A stretch of DNA of 64,000 bases from Furfurilactobacillus entadae (GTDB lineage Bacteria; Bacillota; Bacilli; Lactobacillales; Lactobacillaceae): positions 62,001-126,000 of the forward strand of contig NZ_BQXN01000003.1 of NCBI RefSeq assembly GCF_045862745.1, given 5' to 3'. The first letter of the stretch is position 1. Each line of letters opens with the position of its first letter. The position numbers and the translations under genes are program-made. Shown one piece after another: positions 49,215 through 58,834 of this stretch. Below the pieces are notes generated by a model. The model did no database searches. It saw only the letters and a program-made list of their open reading frames with translations, and was not told where the DNA came from.

Positions 49215-49936
49215 AGTGAATAGCCCCGCGGTGTGACCATCCGGCCCTGGTCAACAAAGGTGTTTTTGTTTCCGATAATGACAATGGTGGTCATGTTAAT
49301 ATCTTCTTCGTCGAGTTCACCGATTGTTGTAATGTGCTCGATTTCCTTTGGCCGGGCAACGTCTTTTCCGTAACCCACGATTGTGTCCGCTGACTTATAC
49401 TTCAGCACGATGTCTAATGCTTGTCGCAAGTTGTCTGGGCGCCCCTTACTCCGGGGGTTATACAGACAGATAACGAAATCCGCTGAAGCGGCGGCGTCGA
49501 CCCGTTGCGTAATGACGGACCATGGTGTCATCAAATCACTCAGACTAATGTGGCAAAAGTCATTCATTAACGGCGCCCCAAGTGCGGCAGCCGCAGCGAT
49601 ACTTGCTGTCACACCAGGAATCACCTTAACGTCCAGTTGCCGTTTTTGACTGGCTAACATTTCCATGATGAGCCCGGCCATTCCGTAAATACCGGCGTCA
49701 CCGCTTGAGATTAAGGCAACATCAGTTCCATCAGCGGCTAGTTCGATCGCTTTTTCACACCGTTCCACTTCACCGCGCATCCCGGTCGAAACGATCTGCT
49801 TATCAGCTAACATGTCCTTCACTAAGCGCATGTACGTGGCGTAGCCCACGATGATGGGGCAGTGTTCAATAATTTGAATGGCCTCCGTCGTCATAACGCG
49901 TTTGTCACCAGGTCCTAGTCCCACAATGTATAACAT
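49211..49936 (-). CDS. cbiH: CbiH cobalt-precorrin-3 C17-methyltransferase
   Basis: The 241-residue methylase carries out C17 methylation and ring contraction. Motifs: YIVGLGPGDKRVMTTEAIQ, IIVGYATYMRLV, LISSGDAGIYGMAGL, NDFCHISLSDLMTPW and CLYNPRSKGRP. Confidence 0.94.
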   Translation of the reverse strand: MLYIVGLGPGDKRVMTTEAIQIIEHCPIIVGYATYMRLVKDMLADKQIVSTGMRGEVERCEKAIELAADGTDVALISSGDAGIYGMAGLIMEMLASQKRQLDVKVIPGVTASIAAAAALGAPLMNDFCHISLSDLMTPWSVITQRVDAAASADFVICLYNPRSKGRPDNLRQALDIVLKYKSADTIVGYGKDVARPKEIEHITTIGELDEEDINMTTIVIIGNKNTFVDQGRMVTPRGYSL

Positions 49937-51007
49937 TTAGTTTTCCTCATCTTTCCATGGTTGTTGTCGGCTCAAGGCCAACGTGATTTCGTGTGCTGCA
50001 AACCGTTCTCCGCTCACCGGCACACCACTTGCAATTTCTGCGGCTGGCTCTGCCACCGCACCAACGCCCACCGTCTTAGTCACAAATGATGACTGCGGGT
50101 AGTGATTAGCAACGGTTTGTAAGGTGGCAGCAGAATAAAACGTTACCGGAACGTTCAGCGTTTCCGCCAGGTAGTGGATCCCTGCTTCATGCGCCTTTTT
50201 CTCAATGGAGGCCAGCTGTGCGATCGACCGCCATGCTAAATGCTGTTCCTGACAAAATTCAGTCAGGGCCGCTTGCATCATGCCCACCGTAACGTCCTTG
50301 CGGCAGCCGATGCCTAACACATTGACCCGGGGGATCAGTTGTGTGGCATCCACCAGTTTTGGCAAGTCCGTTCGGTCGGAAATAACGACGAGTGGCACCC
50401 CATCTGGTCGTGCCGCGAGCTCATCCACCACGGTAAAGCCCGTCAATGCTGGGTGGTGTGGTCGATAAACGGGGTCGATCCATAACGCTACTGGTTGCCG
50501 GGCTGCTAGTCGCCCGTTGATCCGTTTTGTCGTGGCCTTAAACTCTGCGTACCAGCCGTGATACTTCCGGGCTAACACATCGAGCGCCTGAACGCCCTCC
50601 GTGTCCGTTGCCGTTGTGATCACGGGGTCACTGGCTAACGCCTCCGCAAGGCGAACCGTCCAGTCGTTTGCCCCACCCATGTGCCCAGCCAAGAGACTGA
50701 TGACATGGTGAGCTTGCTCATCAACCACTAACACCGCCGGATCACTTAATTTATCCTGTAACAGTGGTGCTAGTTGCCGAACCACAATGCCTGTTGCCAT
50801 CACACAAATGACACAGTCATACTGCCCAAAGGCCGTGGCAAACGCTGACCGGAAGCCACCCGTTTTAAACGTCACTGCCGCGGAAGCCGCCGCAAATTTT
50901 TCCGGCAAAATCAGCGTTACATCGGCTGCTAACGTCGTGTGGATCCGTTCTGCCAACGTGCACCCCGTTGCCGTCAGTGCGAGGACTCCGACCTTAGTTT
51001 TGGTCAT
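49937..51007 (-). CDS. cbiG: CbiG cobalt-precorrin-5A hydrolase
   Basis: The 356-residue enzyme opens the delta-lactone of cobalt-precorrin-5A, releasing acetaldehyde. Motifs: CVICVMATGIVVRQLAPLL, DPAVLVVDEQAHHVISLLAG (split here as VVDEQAHHVISLLAGHMGG), and the C-terminal CobE-like GIGCRKDV and SFVTKTVGVGAVAEPAA. Start at the ATG at 51007, inside the cbiF 3' end (14-base overlap); the longer frame to 51130 is only a shadow of cbiF. Confidence 0.93.
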   Translation of the reverse strand: MTKTKVGVLALTATGCTLAERIHTTLAADVTLILPEKFAAASAAVTFKTGGFRSAFATAFGQYDCVICVMATGIVVRQLAPLLQDKLSDPAVLVVDEQAHHVISLLAGHMGGANDWTVRLAEALASDPVITTATDTEGVQALDVLARKYHGWYAEFKATTKRINGRLAARQPVALWIDPVYRPHHPALTGFTVVDELAARPDGVPLVVISDRTDLPKLVDATQLIPRVNVLGIGCRKDVTVGMMQAALTEFCQEQHLAWRSIAQLASIEKKAHEAGIHYLAETLNVPVTFYSAATLQTVANHYPQSSFVTKTVGVGAVAEPAAEIASGVPVSGERFAAHEITLALSRQQPWKDEEN

Positions 51008-51770
51008 CGCTAATTTGCTTTTTCCGGTACATGTGGCTGAAGTTTGCGTCGTACAGCCGTGAGTAATGGTATTGCTCACCCAAGAATTCACCCACCATAA
51101 TGAGGGCTGTCCGCCGAATTCCTGCTTCATGAACCTTCACCGCAATGTCAGCCAACGTCCCGGAAACAGACTGTTCATCTGGCCACGTGGCTTTATAGAT
51201 CACCGTTGCTGGCGTCGTTTCTGGATACCCACCGGCAAGTAACTCCTTGACGACCTTTTGAATCCCCTGAACGGAAAGGAAAATCACCATCGATGTTTGG
51301 TGCTCGGCAAGAGCTCGAAGTGACTCTTTATCTGGCACCGGTGTCCGACCAGCCATCCGCGTGATGATGACGCTTTGGGACACTTCGGGAACCGTGTATT
51401 CCACACCAAGTGATGATGCAGCGCCCAAAAACGAACTCACACCCGGAATGCAATCAAAACCGACGTCCTGTTTCTTAAGTTCCTCAACCTGTTCACGAAT
51501 GGAGCCATAAATGGAAAAGTCCCCCGTTTGTAACCGAACCACGTCTTTACCTGCCCGAACCCCGAGCACCATTTGCTCAATGATTTCTTCTAAAGTCATC
51601 TCCGCGCTGTTAAACAACGTTGCGTCTGGCTTACAGTAATCCAGAAGTTCCAGGTTGATCAGTGATCCCGCATAGATCACAACGTCGGCTGCGGCGAGCT
51701 TCCGGTACCCCTTCAATGTGATCAAGTCCTTGTCGCCAGGGCCAGCTCCGATAAACGTTACAACTGCCAT
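50994..51770 (-). CDS. cbiF: CbiF cobalt-precorrin-4 C11-methyltransferase
   Basis: The 258-residue methylase has FIGAGPGDKDLITLKGYRKL, ADVVIYAGSLIN, VVRLQTGDFSIYGSIREQ and GVSSFLGAASSLGVEYTVPE. It is one of the most conserved enzymes of the pathway. It follows cbiT by 3 bases. Confidence 0.95.
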   Translation of the reverse strand: MAVVTFIGAGPGDKDLITLKGYRKLAAADVVIYAGSLINLELLDYCKPDATLFNSAEMTLEEIIEQMVLGVRAGKDVVRLQTGDFSIYGSIREQVEELKKQDVGFDCIPGVSSFLGAASSLGVEYTVPEVSQSVIITRMAGRTPVPDKESLRALAEHQTSMVIFLSVQGIQKVVKELLAGGYPETTPATVIYKATWPDEQSVSGTLADIAVKVHEAGIRRTALIMVGEFLGEQYHYSRLYDANFSHMYRKKQISDDQN

Positions 51771-51773
51771 GTG

Positions 51774-52346
51774 TTAGTCTTCCTTTCGTGTTGCACTCAA
51801 AATGAGCGTTGGGTTATTTGGTTTGAAGTAGTGGCCTTGACCTAGTGCATGCCACGAGGCCACCGTCATGTTGCAAAAGCGAATGTCTGTCAGACCCGCC
51901 TGTTGTTCACAAGCCGTTAAGGCCGTTTGCGCATTCTCCATTAAAATGAAGTTCATCACCAGCCGTCCTTGTGGTGCTAAGTGCGCCACGGACCACGCGA
52001 TGATGGCGGTGAGTTCCTGACCGCTTCCGCCAATAAAGATCCGGTCAAACTGTTGCTCTGGTAAGACAGCTGGTGCTTCCCCTTCGATCAACGTGACGTT
52101 TGTGAGCCCAAAGTGGGTCAAATTTTGCGTCATGATGTCAACGGCGGCTGGTGTATGCTCCACCGCAATGACAGAAATGGCCGGGTGCGTTTTCGCAATT
52201 TGGATGCTAATGCTCCCCGTTCCGGCGCCAATATCGAGCACCGTTTGTTCACCGACTGGCGCTAGGTCCAGCTCATCAATGCAGAGTGCCCGGACCGCTT
52301 GCTTGGTCATTGGCACCTTCGTTCGTAAAAATTCGTCATCCCTCAT
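51774..52346 (-). CDS. cbiT: CbiT cobalt-precorrin-6B C15-methyltransferase (decarboxylating)
   Basis: The 190-residue Rossmann methyltransferase has MTKQAVRALCIDEL, VLDIGAGTGSISIQIAK and FDRIFIGGSGQEL. It acts with the separate CbiE product. I use the ATG at 52346, overlapping the cbiE end by 11 bases. Confidence 0.94.
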   Translation of the reverse strand: MRDDEFLRTKVPMTKQAVRALCIDELDLAPVGEQTVLDIGAGTGSISIQIAKTHPAISVIAVEHTPAAVDIMTQNLTHFGLTNVTLIEGEAPAVLPEQQFDRIFIGGSGQELTAIIAWSVAHLAPQGRLVMNFILMENAQTALTACEQQAGLTDIRFCNMTVASWHALGQGHYFKPNNPTLILSATRKED

Positions 52347-52938
52347 CGACAATCACCACCACGTTTAATTGATAGTCCCGCTCGGGAACCGTTTGCTCCG
52401 TCCATTTCGATAACTGTTCATCTGGGTAACTCAACCGTTCACCAACGTACAGTGTCCGGTGCAGCCCCCGTTCCCGGATGGCTGCGGCAATTTCAGCCGG
52501 TCCAATCACCGTATCGGTCACCATGCCAACCTTTTGATGCTGTAACAGGAAGTCAAAGTCTGGCTTACGGCCGTGGCTACTGGTGATGTACACGTCGTTT
52601 AGTGATAGACCAAACTGGTGAAAACAGTACTGAATGGCACTGATCCCCGGGATGATCCGGTACTGGGTGGCGTCAAAGTGCTTCACCACCCAGTTACCAA
52701 TGCCGTATTGCAACGGATCACCCGAGGCCAGTAGCACCACGTTGTCGGCGTTGTGTTCGTGAAGCCATTGTTCCAGCGTCGCCAGCGGTGGCAGCGTAAC
52801 CGCCTTTTTTTCCGGCACGGCTAACGTTTCTAACTGCCGGGGCGCGCCAATCACGTAGTCAGCGTTGGTTAACCAGTCGTTTGTCCCGGCCAGTCGTAAC
52901 GCGGCGGCGCCCGGACCGATGCCTAACACGGTAATCAT
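52336..52938 (-). CDS. cbiE: CbiE cobalt-precorrin-7 C5-methyltransferase
   Basis: The 200-residue methylase has VLGIGPGAAALRLAG, ADYVIGAPRQLE, VLLASGDPLQYGIGNWVVKH and ISAIQYCFHQFGLS. The ATG at 52938 lies eight bases after GGAGG. It overlaps cbiD by 4 bases. Confidence 0.94.
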   Translation of the reverse strand: MITVLGIGPGAAALRLAGTNDWLTNADYVIGAPRQLETLAVPEKKAVTLPPLATLEQWLHEHNADNVVLLASGDPLQYGIGNWVVKHFDATQYRIIPGISAIQYCFHQFGLSLNDVYITSSHGRKPDFDFLLQHQKVGMVTDTVIGPAEIAAAIRERGLHRTLYVGERLSYPDEQLSKWTEQTVPERDYQLNVVVIVDEG

Positions 52939-54062
52939 CGCCACACCTCCGTCAGTGTTTTCAACGGCTTTGTTGATGCCAGGTAGCCGGTTGCCTTGGA
53001 GAAAATCACCGCGTCAATGTGCGTCTTTTGTTCCCCCCGGTTCAGCAGCCGTTCACTCCGCGCCTTGATTTTATCCACCAGCACTTGGTACACCTGCTGG
53101 TAACCAGCCGCGTTAATTAACTCGATCATAGAAATGGTCGTTAAACAGTCATTGACCTGCGTTAGTAACGATAACGGCGCACCTAATAATGCTAAGTTAG
53201 CGACCATGATTTCTGCGCGGGCGTCAGCGTCCTTGCTATGGGTGGAAAAGATCCCCCCAGCAACTTTGATCATCTTGCCCAAGTCACCCACGATCAATAC
53301 ATCCGTGAACCCGAGGCGTTGGGTCTCCTTCAGTACATAGCCCACGAAGTTACTCATCTGGACCTGTTTAGCATTACTAATGTGCAGTTCATCCGTTAAG
53401 AAGTCCTCCCCGTAGTTTCCCGGGGTTAGGATGATTTGGTGATCGCCACGCTCTTTGTGGATGTTCATTTCGATGGAAATGGAATGTTTCCAGCTTTCCT
53501 CAGACATCGGTGTAACAATGCCGCTGGTTCCTAAAATTGAGATCCCACCAACGATACCAAGTTTCGGATTGTACGTTAGTTTAGCCACGCGCTCGCCCTC
53601 AGGCGCAAAAATCAAAATGTCAGCTCCCCGCTTGGGACCTAAGATCTCCCGGACACTTTGTTTGATCATTTTACGTGGTGTCGGGTTAATGGCGGGCATA
53701 CCCGGTTCGTTGGCTAGCCCCTTTTGGGTGACCCGCCCGATGCCTTGCCCGCCCTCCAACGTAATGCTGTCATCCGCGCGAAGCGTCACCGTGGCGTAAA
53801 TCAACATGCCGTCCGTGGCATCCTGATCGTCACCACCGTCTTTGGTGATGGCAACGGTGGCCTGGTGCGCGTCAAACGTACAGTCCTGAACGTCAAACGT
53901 GGCTTGCTGCCCGTTAGCGGCGTTGACCGTCACCCCAACCTGTGGCTGTTGCTGTAAAATGCTTTTCGTTGCTGCAACGGCTGCCGCAGTGGCCGTTGTT
54001 CCGGTCGTAAATCCCTTGCGAAGCTTACGGCCATTGTAGTAAACGTAATCGTCTTCACTCAT
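52935..54062 (-). CDS. cbiD: CbiD cobalt-precorrin-5B C1-methyltransferase
   Basis: The 375-residue enzyme has the N-terminal signature KLRKGFTTGTTATAAAVAAT, GGDDQDATDG and GTSGIVTPMSEESWKHSI. It methylates C1 in the anaerobic pathway. Start at the ATG at 54062 after GGGTGAACACG. Confidence 0.95.
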   Translation of the reverse strand: MSEDDYVYYNGRKLRKGFTTGTTATAAAVAATKSILQQQPQVGVTVNAANGQQATFDVQDCTFDAHQATVAITKDGGDDQDATDGMLIYATVTLRADDSITLEGGQGIGRVTQKGLANEPGMPAINPTPRKMIKQSVREILGPKRGADILIFAPEGERVAKLTYNPKLGIVGGISILGTSGIVTPMSEESWKHSISIEMNIHKERGDHQIILTPGNYGEDFLTDELHISNAKQVQMSNFVGYVLKETQRLGFTDVLIVGDLGKMIKVAGGIFSTHSKDADARAEIMVANLALLGAPLSLLTQVNDCLTTISMIELINAAGYQQVYQVLVDKIKARSERLLNRGEQKTHIDAVIFSKATGYLASTKPLKTLTEVWR

Positions 54063-54079
54063 CGTGTTCACCCACTTGG

Positions 54080-54721
54080 TTACAGGTTATATAAAATGGC
54101 GTTTGTCAGTGCGGCAGCTAAGTTGCTCCCACCCTTTCGGCCCTGAGCCACAATCGCTGGGATCGTGCTGTGCATCAAGGCGTCCTTACTTTCAGCAGCC
54201 TCAACGAAACCAACGGGAACACCAATCACGGCGTCTGGGGTTAACGTTTTTGCCGCCGTCATTTCAAGAATTTTATAAACGGCTGTTGGGGCGTTTCCGA
54301 TGATAAATAACTTTTCGGTAGGTACCTCAGCGGCCAATTCAATGGCTGCCATTGAGCGGGTAATCTGCTTTTCTTGCGCAATGTCGTAGACCCGTGGGTC
54401 AGCAATGAAACAATGGTAATCAACACCCAGTGCATCAAGCTTTCGTTTATTAATGCCGGCCAACGCCATGGTGGTATCCGTAAAAATGGTACCGTGGTGC
54501 ATCAAAATGTGCTGAATCTTTGCAATGACATCGTTTGTAAATGCCAGGGTATGTAGATAGTCAAAATCTGCGGTGGTGTGGATGGCCCGTTTGATGATGG
54601 CTTCCTCCACCGCATTATTAAACTGATAATCCGGTTCTAACCGGTCAATTTCATCCTGAATCATGACAAAACTTTTATCCGTGATTTGGTTTGGAATCGT
54701 GTTATAGCCCTCATGTTCCAT
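54080..54721 (-). CDS. cbiC: CbiC cobalt-precorrin-8 methylmutase
   Basis: The 213-residue isomerase shifts the methyl group from C11 to C12. Motifs: IIKRAIHTTADFDYLHTL, TIFTDTTMALAGINKRKLD, IIGNAPTAVYKILEM and GVPVGFVEAAESKDALM. Length is standard. Confidence 0.95.
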   Translation of the reverse strand: MEHEGYNTIPNQITDKSFVMIQDEIDRLEPDYQFNNAVEEAIIKRAIHTTADFDYLHTLAFTNDVIAKIQHILMHHGTIFTDTTMALAGINKRKLDALGVDYHCFIADPRVYDIAQEKQITRSMAAIELAAEVPTEKLFIIGNAPTAVYKILEMTAAKTLTPDAVIGVPVGFVEAAESKDALMHSTIPAIVAQGRKGGSNLAAALTNAILYNL

Positions 54722-54750
54722 TGTGTCGTGCTCCTTTAATTAAGTGTGTG

Positions 54751-55713
54751 TTAAGCCAGTAAACTAGTGATCAACCAGGTGATTGCGGTTAACGTGATTG
54801 TTGCCAGTGCCGTTGCCGTGTACAGTAATCGGCATGTCATCGTGATGTCTTCGGGTGTAATGGCGCGTGCTGTTTCCTCACCAATGTAAGGTTTGACGAC
54901 CAGCTCACCAAAGTAGGTATGGGGCCCACCCAACCGCACGTTTAGCGCACCGGCCACCACTGACTCTGCAAACCCGCTGTTAGGACTCAAATGATGGTTA
55001 TGGTCGCGGCGGCCAACGGTAATGGCTTCCCGCGTATTAAGACGTAAAAGCCACGTGGCTAACACCAGAAAACACCACGTCAACCGGGCCGGAATGAGAT
55101 TCACAATGTCATCCAATTTTGCCGACCACCAACCGATGGCGGCATATTGTTCATTCCGGTACCCCACCATGGAGTCCAACGTATTCACCGCCTTATAACT
55201 CAGCCCCAAAACGGGGCCGCCAATGAACAAACACAGTAGTGGCGCAATCACCCCATCACTCGTATTTTCGGCAATGGTTTCAACGGTGGCTTTCGTCACG
55301 TCACTTGCTGATAAATCAGCGGTGTCACGGCCGACTATCATACCAACCTGTTGTCTCGCAACCGCTAAGTTTCCGGCTGTTAATGACCGTTGAATTTTTC
55401 GGCCTTCGTGAGCAAGACCCTTGACGGACAAACAGGTGTAAGCAATGTAGGTTCCCAGTAAAAAGTGGAGCCACCAGACCGGACGTGTCAGCCACATAAG
55501 ACCAGCGGTGACTGCCGCAGTTCCTAAAACGACGATGATCCACAGAAGAACGCCAAGCCACCGTCTGATCTGGTCACTGAACCGTGGCCGGTTGAATGCG
55601 CGCTCACACCAGCTGATCAGATGACCAATCAGTTTTACCGGGTGGGGCCACCGCGGGGGATCACCCAAGATCAAGTCCAGAACAAGCCCCAATAAAATCA
55701 TCTCAATTCGCAT
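54751..55713 (-). CDS. cbiB: CbiB adenosylcobinamide-phosphate synthase
   Basis: The 320-residue membrane protein attaches aminopropanol phosphate to adenosylcobyric acid. Motifs: LDLILGDPPRWPHPVKLIGH, VGRDTADLSASDVTKATVET, IAENTSDGVIAPLL and NSGFAESVVAGALNVRLGGP. It overlaps cbiA by 11 bases. It uses the product of the CobD decarboxylase encoded two genes upstream. Confidence 0.95.
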   Translation of the reverse strand: MRIEMILLGLVLDLILGDPPRWPHPVKLIGHLISWCERAFNRPRFSDQIRRWLGVLLWIIVVLGTAAVTAGLMWLTRPVWWLHFLLGTYIAYTCLSVKGLAHEGRKIQRSLTAGNLAVARQQVGMIVGRDTADLSASDVTKATVETIAENTSDGVIAPLLCLFIGGPVLGLSYKAVNTLDSMVGYRNEQYAAIGWWSAKLDDIVNLIPARLTWCFLVLATWLLRLNTREAITVGRRDHNHHLSPNSGFAESVVAGALNVRLGGPHTYFGELVVKPYIGEETARAITPEDITMTCRLLYTATALATITLTAITWLITSLLA

Positions 55714-57070
55714 GGGCAGCCGACTCCCACTGACGAATTAGGTCCCGATAAAACGTCTTGTTTTGGTAAAAGTGGCCGTGCAGATAACTCGCAAACGTGG
55801 CGTTTGTTTGGTACCCTCCGGACCACTCTGCCACCACCTCACCGTCACGAACTTTGCTCATGGCGAGGACTTGCGATAAGCCAGTGTCTGCTTCAAACTG
55901 GGAGTGGTGAAATTCGTGGCCCGTCAATTGGCTTCCCGGATTTCCAAGCATGGTCGCGGTCGTTGGGGTTGCGTAACAATACCCAAAGCGTTTCAACCGG
56001 GCCGTCATCGTGCTTGTACCAGGAAACACCCCAACCATGTCAAAGTACTCATCATTGACCACAAGCTGCCGGCCAAGGTACATCAACCCACCACACTCGG
56101 CGTAAATGGGCCGGCCAGCGTCTGAAAAGGCGCGAATGGCGGTCCGCATGGCGGTGTTTTTCGCCAGCTCCGCCGCAAACTCTTCGGGGTAGCCACCCCC
56201 AAGCATCAAGACGTCAACTTCTGGCAGCTTGTTATCATGCAGTGGACTAAACGGGACAAGTGTTGCCCCGCTTTGGCGCAGCAACGCTAGGTTGTCCGCG
56301 TAATAGAAGTTGAACGCTTCATCCTGGGCGATCCCGATTCGCAGGGTTGTTTTAGGAACCGGAAACGGGAGCGAAACGTTCGTTTGTGTTGGTGTCATAA
56401 GCTCGACCAACTGATCTAAATCAACGTGAGCGGTAATCTGGTCGGCTAACCGGTTGATCTTGTCGTCAATTTTGGCCACTTCTGCATCCGGCACCAGTCC
56501 GAGCTGCCGGGACGGTAACGCCACACTTTCATCATGGGGTAAGTACCCTAACACCGGCACCGTTAAGTACCGGTTGATCGCCGTTTTAATGAGTTGATAG
56601 TGGCTTTCACTCATGACGTTATTGATGATGACCCCGGCAATTCTCACCGCCAGATCAAAGTTAATGTAGCCTGATAACAGCGCGGCAACCGACGTTGACA
56701 TCCCGTGCCCATCAACCACAAGGATCACCGGTAAGTCCAGTTGCTTCACCATGGCAGCGGTGGAACAGGCGTCCTTATCACTGCCCAAGCCGTCATACAG
56801 CCCCATCACCCCTTCAACCACGCCAAAGTCGACGGCGGTCGTATTCTGGGTAAACAGGTAAGCCAGGGTTTGTGCATCTGGTGTTAAGAAACCATCCAGA
56901 TTCCGCGATGCCCGACCGGTAATGCGCGTATGAAATTTTGTGTCAACGTAATCGGGCCCCACCTTATACGGTTGAACCGTTCCCCGTTGACATAATGCCT
57001 TCAGCAGGCCAAGCGTCACCGTTGTTTTCCCTGACCCACTGTTTGTCCCTGCGATTAACACTGCCTTCAT
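55703..57070 (-). CDS. cbiA: CbiA cobyrinic acid a,c-diamide synthase
   Basis: The 455-residue amidotransferase has N-terminal ATPase GTNSGSGKTTVTLGLLKAL and PYKVGPDYVDTKFH, and a C-terminal class I glutaminase-like domain with Cys in YAECGGLMYLGR and His in SYLHGHFYQN. It amidates the a and c side chains of cobyrinic acid. Confidence 0.95.
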   Translation of the reverse strand: MKAVLIAGTNSGSGKTTVTLGLLKALCQRGTVQPYKVGPDYVDTKFHTRITGRASRNLDGFLTPDAQTLAYLFTQNTTAVDFGVVEGVMGLYDGLGSDKDACSTAAMVKQLDLPVILVVDGHGMSTSVAALLSGYINFDLAVRIAGVIINNVMSESHYQLIKTAINRYLTVPVLGYLPHDESVALPSRQLGLVPDAEVAKIDDKINRLADQITAHVDLDQLVELMTPTQTNVSLPFPVPKTTLRIGIAQDEAFNFYYADNLALLRQSGATLVPFSPLHDNKLPEVDVLMLGGGYPEEFAAELAKNTAMRTAIRAFSDAGRPIYAECGGLMYLGRQLVVNDEYFDMVGVFPGTSTMTARLKRFGYCYATPTTATMLGNPGSQLTGHEFHHSQFEADTGLSQVLAMSKVRDGEVVAEWSGGYQTNATFASYLHGHFYQNKTFYRDLIRQWESAAHAN

Positions 57071-58164
57071 GCCAGTGCCTCCGTTTCTGATAAAGTTGCA
57101 GTAAGCGCCGTTAATAAGTGGTCGTTACACTCGTGATTCTTGACCGCGACCCGGTAAAAATGGTCATCTAAACCCGGGTAATTATCACAGCTTCGAATCA
57201 TAATTCCGCGTTGCCACAGCCGTTCTTGTAAGTCAGACAGTGGCGCTTTGAATAGGTAGAAGTTCACCCGACTGGGAAACACGGTGACGCCCGGAAGCGT
57301 CTGAAGCTGTGCGCCAAGCCACGGCTGCTCTGTTTTGAACCACCATTTCGTTTCCGCAATGTATGCCGTTTGGTCGTACAATTTACTGCCCATTGTCTGT
57401 GCAATAGCGTTGACCGCCCACGTCTCTGTAACCGCTGTCAATTGTTGCTGTAAGAAAGGGTTCTGCGTCAAGCCGTACCCCAACCGCACCCCCGGAATGG
57501 CAAAAAACTTTGTGGCCGACCGAATGATCACCACTGGATCTGCCGGTGTTAGCTGACTCAGCAAGCTTAGTTGCTCATCAAACAAAAAATCCATAAACGC
57601 CTCATCCACCGCCAACCACAACTGATGGGCCTGACAGTAATCAACCAACGGCCGCAATGTCTTTGGGGTCAACAACTGTCCGGTGGGATTATTGGGATTT
57701 CCTAAACACACGACTGCACCAGGTAAAACGTTTTCTCCTAGCCAGGAAATCAATGCCGATACAGATAACGTAAAGCCCGTGGGCTCCGTTAATGCGTAAT
57801 GCAACACCGTGCTTCCCACTAGCTGAAACACCCGCTCATATTCACTAAATCCTGGTGTCACCACTACGGCCTGCCGTGGCTTCAGGGCAAGTGCAACGTC
57901 ACGAAGCACTGCTAACGCACCGTTATTGGGAAAGACCGCTTGCGGCGTGACGTGATGATACCGGCCGAGTGCCGCCGTTAACGTTGGGTACCGGGGATCG
58001 GGATATGCCGTTAAGTCCGGCGCCGCCTCAGCAAGGACAGTGAGCAATGGTGCTGGCACCCCTAACGGATTAATGTTGGCACTAAAGTCAATTAATGAGG
58101 CCGCGGCAACATGAGCTTGTTCACTGACTGCCGCCACGTTCCCGCCGTGCTCGCCCGTTCTCAT
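57067..58164 (-). CDS. cobD: CobD L-threonine-O-3-phosphate decarboxylase
   Basis: The 365-residue class I aminotransferase-fold PLP enzyme makes (R)-1-amino-2-propanol phosphate for CbiB. Motifs: DFSANINPLGVP, FPNNGALAVLRDVALAL, CLGNPNNPTGQLL, VDEAFMDF, and PLP Lys in RSATKFFAIPGVRLGYGL. No PduX threonine kinase is visible in the window. It overlaps the upstream S component by 4 bases. Confidence 0.94.
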   Translation of the reverse strand: MRTGEHGGNVAAVSEQAHVAAASLIDFSANINPLGVPAPLLTVLAEAAPDLTAYPDPRYPTLTAALGRYHHVTPQAVFPNNGALAVLRDVALALKPRQAVVVTPGFSEYERVFQLVGSTVLHYALTEPTGFTLSVSALISWLGENVLPGAVVCLGNPNNPTGQLLTPKTLRPLVDYCQAHQLWLAVDEAFMDFLFDEQLSLLSQLTPADPVVIIRSATKFFAIPGVRLGYGLTQNPFLQQQLTAVTETWAVNAIAQTMGSKLYDQTAYIAETKWWFKTEQPWLGAQLQTLPGVTVFPSRVNFYLFKAPLSDLQERLWQRGIMIRSCDNYPGLDDHFYRVAVKNHECNDHLLTALTATLSETEALA

Positions 58165-58685
58165 TTAGAAACCTTAGTTTGAACCTGCAAGAAATCTGCG
58201 TCCCGTTGACGCTTAGGAAGGGCAGCATAAATCACTTCACAGACAATTAGGTTTGCGATGGTGGCAAGCGTTAACGGAATAAACAGTGCAAAAATTGCGC
58301 CCTTTAATAACGGATATAACACCGGAATTTCCAGTGGCACATTAATGAGGTACCCCACAAGGTCAGAGAGAAGCACGATGCCCACCCGGCTCTTCCCAAA
58401 CCGCTGCCGAATCCAGCCAAAGACGAACATACAAACGGCCATCCCACACGCAACGATCAAGTGAACCGGCAAGGTTAGCGGAAGCCCTGATAACAGCGCT
58501 GAGGTCATGTGACCAAAAAAACCAAGGAACGCACCAAACCACGGTCCTAATAAGATGGCCCCTAAAAAGGCAGGTGCCGAATCAAATGCAATGGAGCCCA
58601 TGATCTTAACGTTGGCGCCCACGACACAAAGTGCCAGTAATAATGCCGCCAACATTGTCCGTTTTAGTACGCGTGAAGTTCCCAT
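58161..58685 (-). CDS. ECF transporter S component heading the cobalamin operon
   Basis: The 174-residue membrane protein has about six helices with S-component features: VKIMGSIAFDSAPAFLGAIL, LGPWFGAFLGFFGHMTSALL and LPVHLIVACGMAVCMFVFGW. It is the first gene of the operon, 4 bases overlapping cobD. Related S components in this position are linked to corrinoid or alpha-ribazole (CblT-type) uptake; the substrate here is inferred. The ATG at 58685 follows AGAAGGACACAC; the frame to 58745 lacks a ribosome site. Confidence 0.78.
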   Translation of the reverse strand: MGTSRVLKRTMLAALLLALCVVGANVKIMGSIAFDSAPAFLGAILLGPWFGAFLGFFGHMTSALLSGLPLTLPVHLIVACGMAVCMFVFGWIRQRFGKSRVGIVLLSDLVGYLINVPLEIPVLYPLLKGAIFALFIPLTLATIANLIVCEVIYAALPKRQRDADFLQVQTKVSK

Positions 58686-58805
58686 GTGTGTCCTTCTTTC
58701 ATCCATAAGCTTGCTAATCACCGCCATTTTCGTGACACGATTCACTAACGACGTCTAGCCACGATATGGTGACGGTTAATCAAGCAATTTGTTTAAGTCA
58801 ATAAA

Positions 58806-58834
58806 AGTATAGACAGCGACTAATCACCAGGCAA
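58806..58834 (-). promoter_or_regulatory. Candidate promoter of the cobalamin operon
   Basis: On the minus strand TTGCCT (58829-58834) and TATACT (58806-58811) are 17 bp apart, about 120 bp upstream of the operon start. The 58686-58999 divergent gap holds no gene and no B12 box; an imperfect inverted repeat (CACAACGC near 58920 with GCGTTACATTGTG) could be an operator. Confidence 0.4.

Noticed and set aside
49937..51130. Longer CbiG with 41 extra N-terminal residues
   Set aside because: The extra part is the shadow of the cbiF 3' end; the family start is at MTKTKVGVLAL, position 51007.
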